A stretch of 64,000 nt of DNA from Elusimicrobiaceae bacterium (GCA_017618215.1 JAFZUQ010000004.1:62001-126000), one strand, 5' to 3'; numbered from the stretch's first letter, positions 23,364-35,581 are shown. Made by a program: numbers and translations. Notes: a model not told the origin generated them from the letters alone.

Positions 23364-26300
23364 ATGAGTTCAGAAAATTTATTTTTAGGTATAGATGTCG
23401 GCTCCACTACCGTAAAAGTAGTGATAATTAATGCAAACGGGGAAATATTATTTTCTACTTACCAACGCCATATGTCCGACGTGCGCCGTAAAATAATTTC
23501 CATTTTAAATGAAGTTTCCCAAAAATTCCCAGGTAAAATTTTTAAATTAGCATTAACAGGTTCGGGTGCCTTATCTTTATGCACGCGCTTGAACTTAAGT
23601 TTTGTGCAAGAAGTAATAGCCTCAAGTTTAAGCATAAAAAACAAAATACCGAACGCTGATGTTATTATAGAACTCGGCGGGGAAGATGCTAAACTTACCT
23701 TCCTAACAAGCGGCATTGACTTGCGCATGAATGAAACTTGCGCCGGCGGAACAGGCGCTTTTATTGACCAAATGGCCTCTTTCTTAAACATGGATATAGG
23801 GGAAATGGACCGCCTGGCTTTAACATCAAAAACTATTTACCCGATTGCCTCGCGCTGCGGTGTTTTTGCAAAAACCGATATTGTGCCGTTAATAAACGAA
23901 GGTTGTGCAAAAAGTGATATCGCAATGTCCATTATGCAGGCGGTTGTAAATCAATTTATCGGCGGCCTTTCACGTGGACGTGATATTACAGGTACAGTAG
24001 TTTTTTTAGGCGGGCCTTTGGCCTTTATTAAATCTTTAAGAAAGTGCTTTATACAAACATTAAAATTAGATGAAACCCATGCAATATTACCGGAAAATGC
24101 AGAAATTTTTGTGGCACTGGGCGCTGCTTTATATGCTTTAAAATCCGAAGAGAAAGATTATAAATTAAATGATCTTATAAATTCCTTGGAAAATTTAGGC
24201 GAAGAAAACGATATTCAAAAATTACCTCCTTTATTTAAAAACAAAAAAGAGCGCGAAGATTTTTTGGAACGCCATCGCAAAACAAATGTAGAAAATTTTC
24301 CGCTTGAAGATTATGAGGGCCCGGCTTATTTGGGTATAGACAGCGGTTCTACCACCTTAAAAGCAACACTTATCGACGACCAAAACCGCCTTTTATATTC
24401 CTATTACGGCTCTAATAACGGGGACCCTTTTAGTTTAGCTTTAAATATTTTAAAAGAGATTTATACGCGCAAAAAACCGGGGCTTGAAATAAAAGCCGCA
24501 GCCGCAACAGGTTACGGAAGTGCCTTATTAAAAGCCGGTTTAAAATTAGATATCGACGAAGTTGAAACCGTTGCTCATTGTACCGCCTCCACATTTTTTG
24601 CACCTAAAGCAACTTTCGTTTTGGATATAGGTGGACAAGATATCAAATGCATGTCATTAAAAAACGGGGTAATTGAACGTATTGGTTTAAATGAAGCATG
24701 TAGCGCCGGTTGCGGATCATTTATTGAAAATTTTGCAAAATCTCTGCACATGAAATTACCTGATTTTGTTGAAGCGGCTTTAACTGCACAACATCCTGTG
24801 GACCTAGGTACACGTTGCACGGTTTTTATGAACTCCAAAGTAAAGCAAGCGCAAAAAGAAGGTGCAAAAGTCGGGGATATTGCGGCTGGCTTATCTTATT
24901 CTGTAATCAAAAATGCTTGTTATAAAGTTATAAAAATACATAATGTTGAAGAGCTCGGTGATTGTATAGTTGCGCAAGGCGGCTCATTTTTAAATGATGC
25001 TTTACTTAGGGCTTTGGAAATACAAGTCGGTAAACCTGTAATACGCCCGGGGCTTTCGGGTTTAATGGGCGCTTTTGGGGCAGCTTTGCTTGCCAAAAAA
25101 CGCGGACCGGAAGACGGTAAAAAAACAAAATTAATAACTACTGAAGAAATTGCCGAACTTAAAATCACAACAAAAAATATACGTTGCCAAGGTTGTTCAA
25201 ACCATTGTATGTTAACTATTACAAATTTTGGCGGTAAACAAAATTTCGTTTCTGGTAACCGCTGCGAACGCGGTGCCGGCATGGCAAAAAATAAACATAT
25301 AAACCTATACGAATATAAATATAACCGCCTATTTAATTATTACACACCTTTAGCAAAAGAAAAAGCAAAACGCGGAACTGTAGGTTTACCGCGCGCACTT
25401 GGTATGTTTGAAACTTATCCGCTTTGGTTTACGCTTTTAACGGAACTTGGGTTTAGGGTAGAATTATCAGCACCGTCCTCTAAAAATTTATTTTTTAGCG
25501 GTTACAGTTCCATCCCTTCGCAAACAGTTTGTTATCCGGCAAAAATTGCACACGGGCATATAATAGATTTAATTAACAAAAAAGTAAATAATATTTTCTT
25601 TCCATGTTTACCAAAAAGCCAAAAAGAGTTCGCCTCCCAAGAAGATTTTTATAATTGCCCAATTGTAACGAGTTACCCGGAATTACTTTCAAAGAATATT
25701 ACCGAGGTTATACAAAGCGGTATACCTTACTATTCGCCATTTTTACCGTTAGATGAAAAGATTTTGCCACAACGTTTACGCAAAATTAAATTGTTTAGAC
25801 GCATCACTTTAAAAACTTTAAAACAAGCAGTAAAAAAAGCTTTTGCCGAACAGAAAAAGTTTAGGGAAGATATTCGCAAAGCCGGGGAAGCCGCCCTAAA
25901 AGAACTTGAGGGAAAAAATGAGTTTGGCATAATTTTAGCAGGGCATCCTTATCATATTGACCCGGCGATTAACCATGGTATACCGGAACTTGTAAATGCT
26001 TGTGGGCTTGCGGTTTTAACAGAAGATTCCGTTTCCCACTTGCACTCCAATTTTGATAAACTTTGGGCGCGTGATCAATGGACTTTCCATTCCCGTATGT
26101 ATCACGCCGGTTCTTTTACGGAAAATACTGATAATTTAGCCGTCTTACAATTAGTTTCTTTCGGTTGCGGTGTTGATGCAATTACGGCAGAACAGCTTGA
26201 AGATATCGTCAATTCCAAAGGCCGTTTATATGCACAAATTAAAATTGATGAAGGGGAAAATTTGGGCCCGGCAAAAATTCGTATACGCTCTTTGCTTGCC

Positions 26301-27584
26301 GCAATGCGCGATATGAAACACGACAATATTGTGAAAGAAAAAAAGGAAAACGCCCCAGCGCAATTTACGCCGGAAATGAAAAAGACGCATACAATTTTAG
26401 TTCCGCAAATGTCGCCGATTCACTTTCAATTTCTTGAAGCTATGTTTGAAAGTGAAGGTTATAAAGTTGTGCAACTACCAACGGTTAGTAAAGAAGCAAT
26501 AGAACTCGGTTTAAAAAATGTTAATAATGATGTTTGTTATCCGGCAATTGTTGTTATCGGGCAAATATTACAAGCAATAAAAGACGGTAAATTTGATACT
26601 CATAAAATTGCAATACTTGTAAGCCAAACAAACGGCGGTTGCCGCGCATCAAATTATGCCGGGTTACTCCGCCGCGCTTTGGCACAATGCAATATGGAAT
26701 ATATTCCCGTACTTACTTTAAATGTGAGCGGAAATACTGCAAATCAAACAGGGTTTTCTTTAGGTTATAAAGTTTTAATACGAGGTTTAATGGTTGCATG
26801 TTACGGAGATGTTTTAATGCAAACAATGTACCGCACACGCCCTTATGAAAAAGTTGCAGGTTCTGCACAAAAATTGGCAGATGATTGGGCTGTGCGTATT
26901 AAAAAGAATTTAAAGAGCGGTAACTTAATAAAATTTGCCTGGAATATTTTTAAGATAATAAGAGATTTTGATAAACTACCGCTTAAACGTATGAAACGCA
27001 AACCGCGTGTCGGGCTTGTTGGGGAAATTTTATTAAAATTCCACCCAGATGCAAATAATCAAGCCGTATCAATAGTTGAGCAAGAGGGTGGGGAAGCCGT
27101 TGTGCCTTGCCTGATGGACTTCATGCTTTACGGTTTTTATGACCACATTTTTAATTACCGTAATATGAAGGGCACTTGGCGCAGTTTCGCCTTTAGTTAT
27201 TTGTGTATTTGGGCCTTTGAACTTTTTAGATTTCCTCAACGCTTGGGGTTTTGGCTTTCAAAGCGTTTTGAAGCACCGATTTATTTCAAAAAACTACGCC
27301 AAAAAGCGCGTGATGTTATTTCTCTTGGTCATCAAACCGGGGAAGGTTGGCTGCTGACTGCGGAAATTATTGAACTTTTAGGCAGCGGTGTACGAAACGT
27401 ACTTTGTATGCAACCTTTTGGGTGTTTACCGAATCACATTGTCGGTAAGGGTTTTATTAAGGAAATTAAGAAGAAATACCCAACTGCCAATATTATTGCC
27501 GTAGATTATGACCCGGGTGCAAGCGAAACAAACCAAATAAACCGCATAAAACTTATGATGTCTATTGCAAAACAAGAAAATTAA
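23364..27584 (+). CDS. Large acyl-CoA dehydratase activase-like protein (two BadF/BcrA ATPase domains, Fe-S and HgdB-like regions)
   Basis: 1406 residues. Two tandem ASKHA ATPase domains begin with LGIDVGSTTVKVVI (about 5) and LGIDSGSTTLKATLI (about 317); each has the activase cysteine motif, NETCAGGTGAFID and NEACSAGCGSFIE. RCQGCSNHC (about 606-614) with a later GNRCERG looks like an Fe-S ligand set. A DUF2229-type part begins near GLPRALGMFETYPLW (about 673), and a dehydratase-subunit-like part near LVPQMSPIHFQFLEA (about 1011). Such fusions are common in anaerobes; relatives activate 2-hydroxyacyl-CoA or benzoyl-CoA enzymes by ATP-driven electron transfer. The substrate is unknown. An extended -10 (TGATATAAT) is at 23306-23314. 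Confidence 0.88.
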   Translation: MSSENLFLGIDVGSTTVKVVIINANGEILFSTYQRHMSDVRRKIISILNEVSQKFPGKIFKLALTGSGALSLCTRLNLSFVQEVIASSLSIKNKIPNADVIIELGGEDAKLTFLTSGIDLRMNETCAGGTGAFIDQMASFLNMDIGEMDRLALTSKTIYPIASRCGVFAKTDIVPLINEGCAKSDIAMSIMQAVVNQFIGGLSRGRDITGTVVFLGGPLAFIKSLRKCFIQTLKLDETHAILPENAEIFVALGAALYALKSEEKDYKLNDLINSLENLGEENDIQKLPPLFKNKKEREDFLERHRKTNVENFPLEDYEGPAYLGIDSGSTTLKATLIDDQNRLLYSYYGSNNGDPFSLALNILKEIYTRKKPGLEIKAAAATGYGSALLKAGLKLDIDEVETVAHCTASTFFAPKATFVLDIGGQDIKCMSLKNGVIERIGLNEACSAGCGSFIENFAKSLHMKLPDFVEAALTAQHPVDLGTRCTVFMNSKVKQAQKEGAKVGDIAAGLSYSVIKNACYKVIKIHNVEELGDCIVAQGGSFLNDALLRALEIQVGKPVIRPGLSGLMGAFGAALLAKKRGPEDGKKTKLITTEEIAELKITTKNIRCQGCSNHCMLTITNFGGKQNFVSGNRCERGAGMAKNKHINLYEYKYNRLFNYYTPLAKEKAKRGTVGLPRALGMFETYPLWFTLLTELGFRVELSAPSSKNLFFSGYSSIPSQTVCYPAKIAHGHIIDLINKKVNNIFFPCLPKSQKEFASQEDFYNCPIVTSYPELLSKNITEVIQSGIPYYSPFLPLDEKILPQRLRKIKLFRRITLKTLKQAVKKAFAEQKKFREDIRKAGEAALKELEGKNEFGIILAGHPYHIDPAINHGIPELVNACGLAVLTEDSVSHLHSNFDKLWARDQWTFHSRMYHAGSFTENTDNLAVLQLVSFGCGVDAITAEQLEDIVNSKGRLYAQIKIDEGENLGPAKIRIRSLLAAMRDMKHDNIVKEKKENAPAQFTPEMKKTHTILVPQMSPIHFQFLEAMFESEGYKVVQLPTVSKEAIELGLKNVNNDVCYPAIVVIGQILQAIKDGKFDTHKIAILVSQTNGGCRASNYAGLLRRALAQCNMEYIPVLTLNVSGNTANQTGFSLGYKVLIRGLMVACYGDVLMQTMYRTRPYEKVAGSAQKLADDWAVRIKKNLKSGNLIKFAWNIFKIIRDFDKLPLKRMKRKPRVGLVGEILLKFHPDANNQAVSIVEQEGGEAVVPCLMDFMLYGFYDHIFNYRNMKGTWRSFAFSYLCIWAFELFRFPQRLGFWLSKRFEAPIYFKKLRQKARDVISLGHQTGEGWLLTAEIIELLGSGVRNVLCMQPFGCLPNHIVGKGFIKEIKKKYPTANIIAVDYDPGASETNQINRIKLMMSIAKQEN

Positions 27585-27589
27585 TATTG

Positions 27590-27910
27590 TTAATTACGGA
27601 CACCGTATTTGGCAGTAAATTCCATATCGGACATTGTCAAATATATAACTGCTTCAACTATGCCGATAATAAACGGAATACCTGTCCAACAAAAAAGCAA
27701 ATAAAGCACACCTAAACTTGTACGGCCCAAATAAAATTTATGTGCGCCAAAACCGCCTATGAAAAATGCCAAAAATATTGCTATCCATTTGTTTTTCTTC
27801 CCGGTTGATAAATCTGTACCAATAGTATTTAAACTGTTTTTCTGAGCACCGCATTGCGGGCAAATATTACTTTCTTGCATATCTGTACCGCATTTTTCAC
27901 AAAAAGCCAT
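27590..27910 (-). CDS. TM2-domain protein with N-terminal zinc ribbon
   Basis: 106 residues. CEKCGTDMQESNICPQCG is a four-cysteine zinc ribbon (about 4-21). The TM2 domain follows at about 40-100: AIFLAFFIGGFGAHKFYLGR, then a second helix YLLFCWTGIPFIIGIVEAV, which is the standard two-helix pattern with the DRF-like loop. Function is unknown for the family. AAGGAGTTT precedes the start. Convergent with the activase-like gene with only five bases between. Confidence 0.9.
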   Translation of the reverse strand: MAFCEKCGTDMQESNICPQCGAQKNSLNTIGTDLSTGKKNKWIAIFLAFFIGGFGAHKFYLGRTSLGVLYLLFCWTGIPFIIGIVEAVIYLTMSDMEFTAKYGVRN

Positions 27911-28103
27911 AATAAACTCCTTTAGTAATTTACTTTATTATATAAAATATATTTTAACAATAAAAGTGTTTCGTTTAAAAATTGTCATAAATATTTAAAT
28001 TAAAAATAAAAGACGCTGTCGGCTAATAATTAAGGATATACTTACCTATATTATATTTTACTTATTTTTATAAAAATGCTATTCTTGATTATGTAGGGGA
28101 TTT

Positions 28104-29120
28104 ATGCAAAATACAAAAAAATCTTTACTTGAAAAATACGCACCCGTCAATAATGTGTGCTTAATGATTTTGGCGGCAACTGCCGTAACCGCCATGCTAG
28201 TTTATGCAAAAGTGGTACTATTGCCGTTTATGCTGGCTGTATTTATTTCAATGGTGTCAAACACTATTGCTAATTGGCTGAACAGGAAATTTAAGTTATC
28301 AAAAGCAATTTCACTCGCTTTTATTTTGACATTATTTATAAGTTTTATATTTTTATCTGTTTTATTCATATCAAGTTCTATAGAAAGTTTTATAAGAAGT
28401 GCCGATATTTATTCCCAAAAACTTACTTATGCACTTGATTGGTTTATAGGTATATTACAAAAAATCGGCATTAAAGCGGACGAAGCCCTACTTATGGAAT
28501 ATGCTAAAGAAATACCTGTCATGGGCATGATCCAAAAAATGGGCAGCAATATTTTTGCTTTGTTTACAAATGCTTTTTTGGTGACTTTATTTTTGGTATT
28601 TATGTTTATAGGCAGAGGACAGAGTTCAACCCCATTCATCATGTCTGTGGAAAAAAATATTTCTTTCTATTTGATTGTTAAAATCGCTGTTTCAATACTT
28701 GCGGCAATTTGTGTATGGGTCGTATTATCTGCCCTTAGTACAGAACTTGCATCAATGTTCGCTTTGCTTACTTTCCTATTGAATTTCATCCCAAATATCG
28801 GGCCAAGCATTGCCACGGTTTTACCTTTGCCGGTTTTGTTTTTGCAATATGGTTTTGATTGGCATTTGTGGTGCGCTTTGATTTTAGTAACAGCCGTACA
28901 CTTTATTGTCGGTAATATTTTGGAAACAAAGTGGCTCGGTAAGAGTATGGATTTAAACCCTCTTGTAGTTATCGGTAGTTTAATTTTCTGGGCTTTGGTT
29001 TGGGGTGTAATGGGTGCTTTGCTTGCCGTACCGCTAACGGCAATTTTAAAAATGATCTTGGAAAGGTCAGAAACTACCAAACCACTTGCTGATTTTATAT
29101 CCGGCAATAAAAATAAATAA
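28104..29120 (+). CDS. AI-2E family transporter (PerM/TqsA-like)
   Basis: 338 residues, about eight membrane helices in the typical PerM pattern: an N-terminal pair (ATAVTAMLVYAKVVLLPFMLAVF split across two helices), a middle region with little membrane content (about 100-150), and a C-terminal set including FIPNIGPSIATVLPLP near 232 and GNILETKWLGKSMDLNPLVV near 275-295. Members export small molecules or ions (AI-2, Na+/H+). AGGGG before the ATG and an extended -10 TGCTATTCT at 28077. Convergent with deoB. Confidence 0.85.
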   Translation: MQNTKKSLLEKYAPVNNVCLMILAATAVTAMLVYAKVVLLPFMLAVFISMVSNTIANWLNRKFKLSKAISLAFILTLFISFIFLSVLFISSSIESFIRSADIYSQKLTYALDWFIGILQKIGIKADEALLMEYAKEIPVMGMIQKMGSNIFALFTNAFLVTLFLVFMFIGRGQSSTPFIMSVEKNISFYLIVKIAVSILAAICVWVVLSALSTELASMFALLTFLLNFIPNIGPSIATVLPLPVLFLQYGFDWHLWCALILVTAVHFIVGNILETKWLGKSMDLNPLVVIGSLIFWALVWGVMGALLAVPLTAILKMILERSETTKPLADFISGNKNK

Positions 29121-29122
29121 GG

Positions 29123-30316
29123 TTATAAAAAACTTTTTCCCGTTAATGTCGGCGGAATTTTGAGCCATGTTGCGGCACTTTGACCAAGGTCGGCATAAGT
29201 ATCGCGCTCTCCGATAAATTCCGGTTTAATATTTTTTCCAAAAGCCATTACAGGTACATTTTCACGTGTGTGATCACTACCCTTAAAAGTGGGGTCACAA
29301 CCATGGTCTGCCGTTATAAAAACAATGTCATCATCTTTTAAAATTGCGGCAAGTTCGGGAAGGCGGCTATCAAAATATTCAAGGCCTTGCGCATAACCTT
29401 TTATATCGCGCCTATGGCCCCAAACCATATCAAAATCAACAAAATTGGTAAACACAATGCTGCCATCCGGCGCTTGTTTAACTTGCTCTAAAGTTGCATT
29501 AAAAAGTTCTTCAAGCCCGCTTGCTTTAACCGCTTTTGTTATGCCTTGATGCGCAAAAATATCAGCAATTTTGCCGATAGAAATTACTTGGCGGCCATTA
29601 TCTTTGGCAATATCTAATAAAGTTTTATTTGGCGGTTTAACGGAATAATCATGCCTGTTTTTTGTGCGCACAAAACCGCCTTTGCCGTCGTCCTCAAAGG
29701 GGCGGGCAATAACGCGCGCGATATTATAAGGTTTTAAATGTTTAAAAGCAATTTCGCAAAGTTTATAAAGCCTGTCTAGACCAAAATATTTTTCATGTGC
29801 GGCAATTTGGAAAACGCTGTCTGCCGAAGTATAACAAATCGGTTTCCCTGTTTTTACATGCTCAGCACCAAGTTCGTTTATTATGACAGTTCCCGACGCC
29901 GCTTTATTGCCCAAAATGCCGGGGAGGTTTGCCTCTTTACAAATTGCATCAATTAAATCTTTAGGAAAAGACGGATAATTTGGCGAGAAGTAACCCCAAT
30001 CAAATAAGACAGGGACACCTGCCATTTCCCAATGGCCTGAGGATGTATCTTTACCTTTGCTGACCTCGCGCATAAAGCCGTATTTTGACGGCAAATTTAT
30101 TTTTGCCTCGGTCATTTTGCCGGCAGGGTTTTCCGCGCCGCAACTTGCTTGCCCGGCTTTTAACAAACCGAGCGCGGCCATATTCGGTACATTTAAACCG
30201 CCGTTTTTTTGTGCGATATGCAAGAGTGTATTTGCCCCCTCGTCACCGAACGCGGCGGCATCTTTAGCACCGCCCACGCCGAAACTGTCTAACATTAAGA
30301 TTACTACTCTACCCAT
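29123..30316 (-). CDS. deoB: Phosphopentomutase
   Basis: 397 residues. It interconverts ribose-1- and ribose-5-phosphate, and the deoxy forms, in nucleoside salvage. [21 protein letters not shown] holds the first metal Asp, SGHWEMAG near 92, [16 protein letters not shown] near 285 and [21 protein letters not shown] near 333 the remaining metal ligands of the alkaline-phosphatase superfamily. GGGGG is the likely ribosome site, nine bases before the ATG. It lies 51 bases after atpC and may be read through from the atp operon. Confidence 0.95.
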   Translation of the reverse strand: MGRVVILMLDSFGVGGAKDAAAFGDEGANTLLHIAQKNGGLNVPNMAALGLLKAGQASCGAENPAGKMTEAKINLPSKYGFMREVSKGKDTSSGHWEMAGVPVLFDWGYFSPNYPSFPKDLIDAICKEANLPGILGNKAASGTVIINELGAEHVKTGKPICYTSADSVFQIAAHEKYFGLDRLYKLCEIAFKHLKPYNIARVIARPFEDDGKGGFVRTKNRHDYSVKPPNKTLLDIAKDNGRQVISIGKIADIFAHQGITKAVKASGLEELFNATLEQVKQAPDGSIVFTNFVDFDMVWGHRRDIKGYAQGLEYFDSRLPELAAILKDDDIVFITADHGCDPTFKGSDHTRENVPVMAFGKNIKPEFIGERDTYADLGQSAATWLKIPPTLTGKSFL

Positions 30317-30367
30317 ATAATCATACCCCCGTAATTAATATGATTTTTATTTTTACTCCAATAAAAT

Positions 30368-30796
30368 TTATTTCTTTTTGTTTTTAAGTTTACCGCTTTG
30401 TAATTTTTTTACTTTTAGTAAAAGTAAAGCCTCTTTGATTTCTTGATCTGCTTGCTCAAGATCAATTGCTTTGTCATTTTGCAAACGCGCGGACTTTGCT
30501 TTTTCAAGTTGCTGGCGCGCGGTTTCTTCGTCAATTTCATCTTGCAAAACTGCGCCCTCGGCAAAAACGCTGACATTGTTATTTGCAATTTCCGCAATAC
30601 CACCAAGCACGGCAAAAGTTTGCGTTTCTTCCCCAATTTTATAGCGCAAAACACCGTATTTTAAAGTTGCAATATACTCCGTATGTCCCGGCAAAATACC
30701 AAGTTCGCCCTTGCTGGCAGGGAGAACAACAAAATCAACTTCCTTATCTAACACAGGCTTTTGCGGTGTAATAATTTGCAAACGGATTTTCGCCAT
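30368..30796 (-). CDS. atpC: F1Fo ATP synthase subunit epsilon
   Basis: 142 residues. N-terminal beta sandwich (about 1-85) with LPASKGELGILPGHTEYIATL, the typical LPG-H motif, and C-terminal helical hairpin (about 90-135) that can inhibit rotation. Last gene of the atp set; its ATG directly follows the atpD stop. Confidence 0.95.
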   Translation of the reverse strand: MAKIRLQIITPQKPVLDKEVDFVVLPASKGELGILPGHTEYIATLKYGVLRYKIGEETQTFAVLGGIAEIANNNVSVFAEGAVLQDEIDEETARQQLEKAKSARLQNDKAIDLEQADQEIKEALLLLKVKKLQSGKLKNKKK

Positions 30797-32224
<1,428 letters not shown>

Positions 32225-33124
32225 CTAATTATTTAAAGCATTTGCGCCGCCGACGATTTCATTAATCTCATTAGTTATGCCTTCTTGGCGCACTTTATTT
32301 AATTTAACACTTAAATTATCTGCAATTTCCTGTGCATTATTTGCGGCGGACTCCATAGCATTCATGCGCGCCGCAAGTTCTGCCGCCTGCGATTCAAGCA
32401 AAAACCTGTAAATATTTGCACCGATATAACGCGGAAGTAAAGTTATAAGAACTTCCATAATACCGGGTTCAAAAATAAAATTTTGCAAATCATCTTCGCC
32501 TTCAATTTCATCAAAATCAAAAGGCAAAAAGGTTTTATTTACAAGCTCTTGCGATGCGACAGATTTAAAATTGTTATAAATCAAATCTACTTTTGAAAGA
32601 TTTTCTTCCAATGTACATTGTTCTAACTTTTCTTTAATAAGCGACGCATGTACATAAGAAATATGCGGGAAAATATTTATAAGCTCACAAACAATATGCA
32701 AATTGGGCATTTTTATGCGGCGCACGAAATCAGCACCCTTTTTGCCGATAATAAAAACATATTTTTCTTTATCTTTATTTTCCCTAATCCAACGAAGTGC
32801 TTCTCGCAAAGTAACCGCATTAAAAGCCCCGCAAAGGCCTTTATCGCCTGTAATTAAAATTAGGCCGACTTTGTTTTTGTCGCCCAAACTATTGTCAAAA
32901 TACCTATAATATTTATTTTGCCTAAAGGGGTTTTCTCCATCTTGGATATCTTTACGCAAATTATCAATTAAGGATGCCATCTTCTGTGCGAATGGTCTGC
33001 CGTTAAGCATGGTTTGTTGGGCGGACCTTATGCGCGCAGATGATACCATCTTCATCGTAAGCATCATTTGCTTAGTTGAATTTATGGCCTTAATTTGTTG
33101 TTTAATATCGCGTAAACTTTCCAT
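32225..33124 (-). CDS. atpG: F1Fo ATP synthase subunit gamma
   Basis: 299 residues. N-terminal helix ESLRDIKQQIKAINSTKQMMLTMKMV contains the standard start of gamma (shown as two pieces in the family: R-I-x-S-x-x-x-T-x-Q-I-T-x-A-M-x-M-V), and the C-terminal helix has SQAAELAARMNAMESAA ... LSVKLNKVRQEGITNEI with the conserved RQ-x-x-IT-E-x-x-E end. It lies between atpD and hldD. Confidence 0.96.
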   Translation of the reverse strand: MESLRDIKQQIKAINSTKQMMLTMKMVSSARIRSAQQTMLNGRPFAQKMASLIDNLRKDIQDGENPFRQNKYYRYFDNSLGDKNKVGLILITGDKGLCGAFNAVTLREALRWIRENKDKEKYVFIIGKKGADFVRRIKMPNLHIVCELINIFPHISYVHASLIKEKLEQCTLEENLSKVDLIYNNFKSVASQELVNKTFLPFDFDEIEGEDDLQNFIFEPGIMEVLITLLPRYIGANIYRFLLESQAAELAARMNAMESAANNAQEIADNLSVKLNKVRQEGITNEINEIVGGANALNN

Positions 33125-34060
33125 TTATTTTTTATTCTGGCTCTCTAAATATTTTACGTAATCAGCTATACCTGTTTCCAAAGTATAATCAGGGGTATAA
33201 CCGAGTTTTTCTGTCGTTAAAGAAATATCCGCTTGCGTTTTAAGTTGGTAAAAAGCGCTGTATGGATTATCAATATATTCCGGTTGCAAATTGGTACCTA
33301 GTTCTTTATTTAAGCAAGCAACCATATCATTAAAACTGCGTGCAATACCTGTGCCGGCATTATAAACACCGCTCTCTTTACCGTTATTTAAAGCACACAT
33401 ATTTGCTTTAACAATATCTTTAATATAAACAAAATCTCTTTGTTGTTCACCCATCTTAAAAATGCGCGGGCGGTGGCCCATCTTCATTTGGTTATAAAGG
33501 TGGAACACCATGCTTGCCGTTACGCCGGATTTATATGTTTCACCGGGCCCGTAAACATTAAAGTAACGTAAACCGATAATTTTCATATCATGGTTTTCTT
33601 CGGCAAAATCGCGTGCTACATTATCCATGATTGCTTTTGAAAAGCCGTACACATTTGCTGGTGTAGGCATTTGAGTAACTTTCATCGGGCAAGGGCTGTT
33701 ACCATAAGTTGCTGCTGAAGAGGCATAAATAACTTTTTTAATTTCGTGTTCGGCAGCATAATACAAAATATTTTTAAATGCTTCCACGTTAATTTCCATC
33801 ATCTTTTTTTGATCATGGACGTTCGTATCCGTTATTGCGGCTTCGTGGAAAATTGCATCATAATAATTATCTAAAGGGATTTCCTCAAAAATATTTGCAG
33901 CAACAACATCGCCTTTAAAACCGATTAAGTTTTTAAAATTTGATGTAGAAAAGTCATCAATAATTGTAACTTCATGCCCTTGATTTTGAAGTTCAAAAGC
34001 GATATTGCTGCCTACAAATCCGGCACCACCGGTTATCAAAAATTTCTTTTTATTTTGCAT
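33125..34060 (-). CDS. hldD: ADP-L-glycero-D-manno-heptose 6-epimerase-like protein, inside the atp operon
   Basis: 311 residues, short-chain dehydrogenase (extended SDR) fold. [12 protein letters not shown] near 10 binds [14 protein letters not shown] near 75, catalytic YGFSKA near 137-142 (YxxxK), and [11 protein letters not shown] near 168 are typical of HldD/RfaD, which makes the heptose precursor of LPS core. It begins within the last 11 bases of atpA and ends directly before atpG, so it is embedded in the ATP synthase operon, an unusual location. Other NAD-dependent sugar epimerases are the main alternative. Its presence suggests an LPS outer membrane. Confidence 0.85.
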   Translation of the reverse strand: MQNKKKFLITGGAGFVGSNIAFELQNQGHEVTIIDDFSTSNFKNLIGFKGDVVAANIFEEIPLDNYYDAIFHEAAITDTNVHDQKKMMEINVEAFKNILYYAAEHEIKKVIYASSAATYGNSPCPMKVTQMPTPANVYGFSKAIMDNVARDFAEENHDMKIIGLRYFNVYGPGETYKSGVTASMVFHLYNQMKMGHRPRIFKMGEQQRDFVYIKDIVKANMCALNNGKESGVYNAGTGIARSFNDMVACLNKELGTNLQPEYIDNPYSAFYQLKTQADISLTTEKLGYTPDYTLETGIADYVKYLESQNKK

Positions 34061-35579
34061 TGTTACTCTCCTTAAAAATAGGTTTAAAAGCTTCTATTAC
34101 TTTCTTTAATTTTTCCTCCGTTCCTTCTTCTATAAGGCCGGTTTTTGTAATTTCATCAACGATATCCTTATTATTTGCTTTAATATGAGCCAAAAGTTTA
34201 TTTTGGAAATTTAAAATATCGCTTACTTCAATGCTGTCCATATAACCTTTTGTCCCTGCATATAAAGAAATTACCTGTTCCCAAACTTGCATGGGGCTGT
34301 ATTGAGGTTGTTTTAAAAGTTCGCGTAAACGTTGCCCACGTGAAAGTTGTGCTTGTGATTCTTTATCAAGTTCTGAACCGAATTGTGCAAAACTTTCAAG
34401 TTCCTGATACTGTGCGAGGTCAATCCTTAAAGTACCGGAAACTTTACGCATAGCCTTTTTTTGTGCGCTGCCGCCAACGCGGGAAACTGATAGACCAACA
34501 TCAATTGCCGGTTTTATACCGGACCTAAATAAACGCGTATCCAAATAAATTTGTCCGTCGGTAATTGAAATAACATTTGTCGGAATATAAGCAGAAATAT
34601 CATTGGCTTGCGTTTCAATAATCGGGAGTGCAGTTAAAGAACCACCGCCGTTTTCCTTACTTAATTTGCAAGCGCGTTCTAGTAAACGGGAGTGTAAATA
34701 AAAGACATCCCCGGGGTATGCCTCGCGGCCTGGCGGACGTCTTAAAAGCAAGGACATTTGCCTATATGCTTGTGCGTGTTTTGAAAGGTCATCATAAATA
34801 ATTAAAACATCTTTACCTTTCCACATAAAATATTCGCCCATCGCGCAACCTGCATAAGGGGCTGCGTAAAGTAAAGAGGCAGGATCAGATGCACTTGCGG
34901 AAACAACTATTGTATATCCCATAGCACCGGCATCTTCCAAAGTTTTGACTACTTGCGCTATCGTGCTTTGTTTTTGCCCGATAGCAACGTAAATACAAAT
35001 TACACCGCTTTTTTCTTGTTTCTGGTTAATAATGGTATCAATGGCAATAGCGGTTTTGCCGGTTTGCCTGTCACCGATAATAAGTTCGCGTTGGCCGCGG
35101 CCGATTGGAACCATGGCATCAATGGCTTTAAGCCCTGTTTGCAAAGGCTCTTTAACGGGTTGCCTTTCAACAACACCGGGGGCAATAACTTCCATAGGGC
35201 GGGTTTCGGTTGTTTTAATTGCACCGCGCCCGTCAAGAGGTTGCCCAAGTGGATTAACAACACGGCCGAGTAAAGCATCGCCAACTGGGATAGAAATAAC
35301 TTTGCCGGTCCTTGTAACAACATCACCTTCTTTTACTTTTGTGTCATCACCTAAAAGAACGCAGCCGATATTATCGTATTCAAGGTTCATTACCATACCT
35401 TGCACGCCGCCCGGGAAAGTTAAAAGTTCGCCGGCAAGTGCATTATTAAGGCCGTAAATACGGGCAATACCGTCGCCGACACTTATTACCGTGCCTTCTT
35501 CGCCGAGTTTGGCACTTGGTACAAAATTTGTAATTTTTTCTTTGATTATAGAAGTTATTTCCTCTGGTCTGATTGCCAT
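34050..35579 (-). CDS. atpA: F1Fo ATP synthase subunit alpha
   Basis: 509 residues. Non-catalytic nucleotide-binding subunit: Walker [14 protein letters not shown] near 170, [17 protein letters not shown] near 265, [23 protein letters not shown] near 285-305, and [13 protein letters not shown] near 368. It overlaps the hldD start by 11 bases. Confidence 0.98.
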   Translation of the reverse strand: MAIRPEEITSIIKEKITNFVPSAKLGEEGTVISVGDGIARIYGLNNALAGELLTFPGGVQGMVMNLEYDNIGCVLLGDDTKVKEGDVVTRTGKVISIPVGDALLGRVVNPLGQPLDGRGAIKTTETRPMEVIAPGVVERQPVKEPLQTGLKAIDAMVPIGRGQRELIIGDRQTGKTAIAIDTIINQKQEKSGVICIYVAIGQKQSTIAQVVKTLEDAGAMGYTIVVSASASDPASLLYAAPYAGCAMGEYFMWKGKDVLIIYDDLSKHAQAYRQMSLLLRRPPGREAYPGDVFYLHSRLLERACKLSKENGGGSLTALPIIETQANDISAYIPTNVISITDGQIYLDTRLFRSGIKPAIDVGLSVSRVGGSAQKKAMRKVSGTLRIDLAQYQELESFAQFGSELDKESQAQLSRGQRLRELLKQPQYSPMQVWEQVISLYAGTKGYMDSIEVSDILNFQNKLLAHIKANNKDIVDEITKTGLIEEGTEEKLKKVIEAFKPIFKESNNAK

Positions 35580-35581
35580 AA

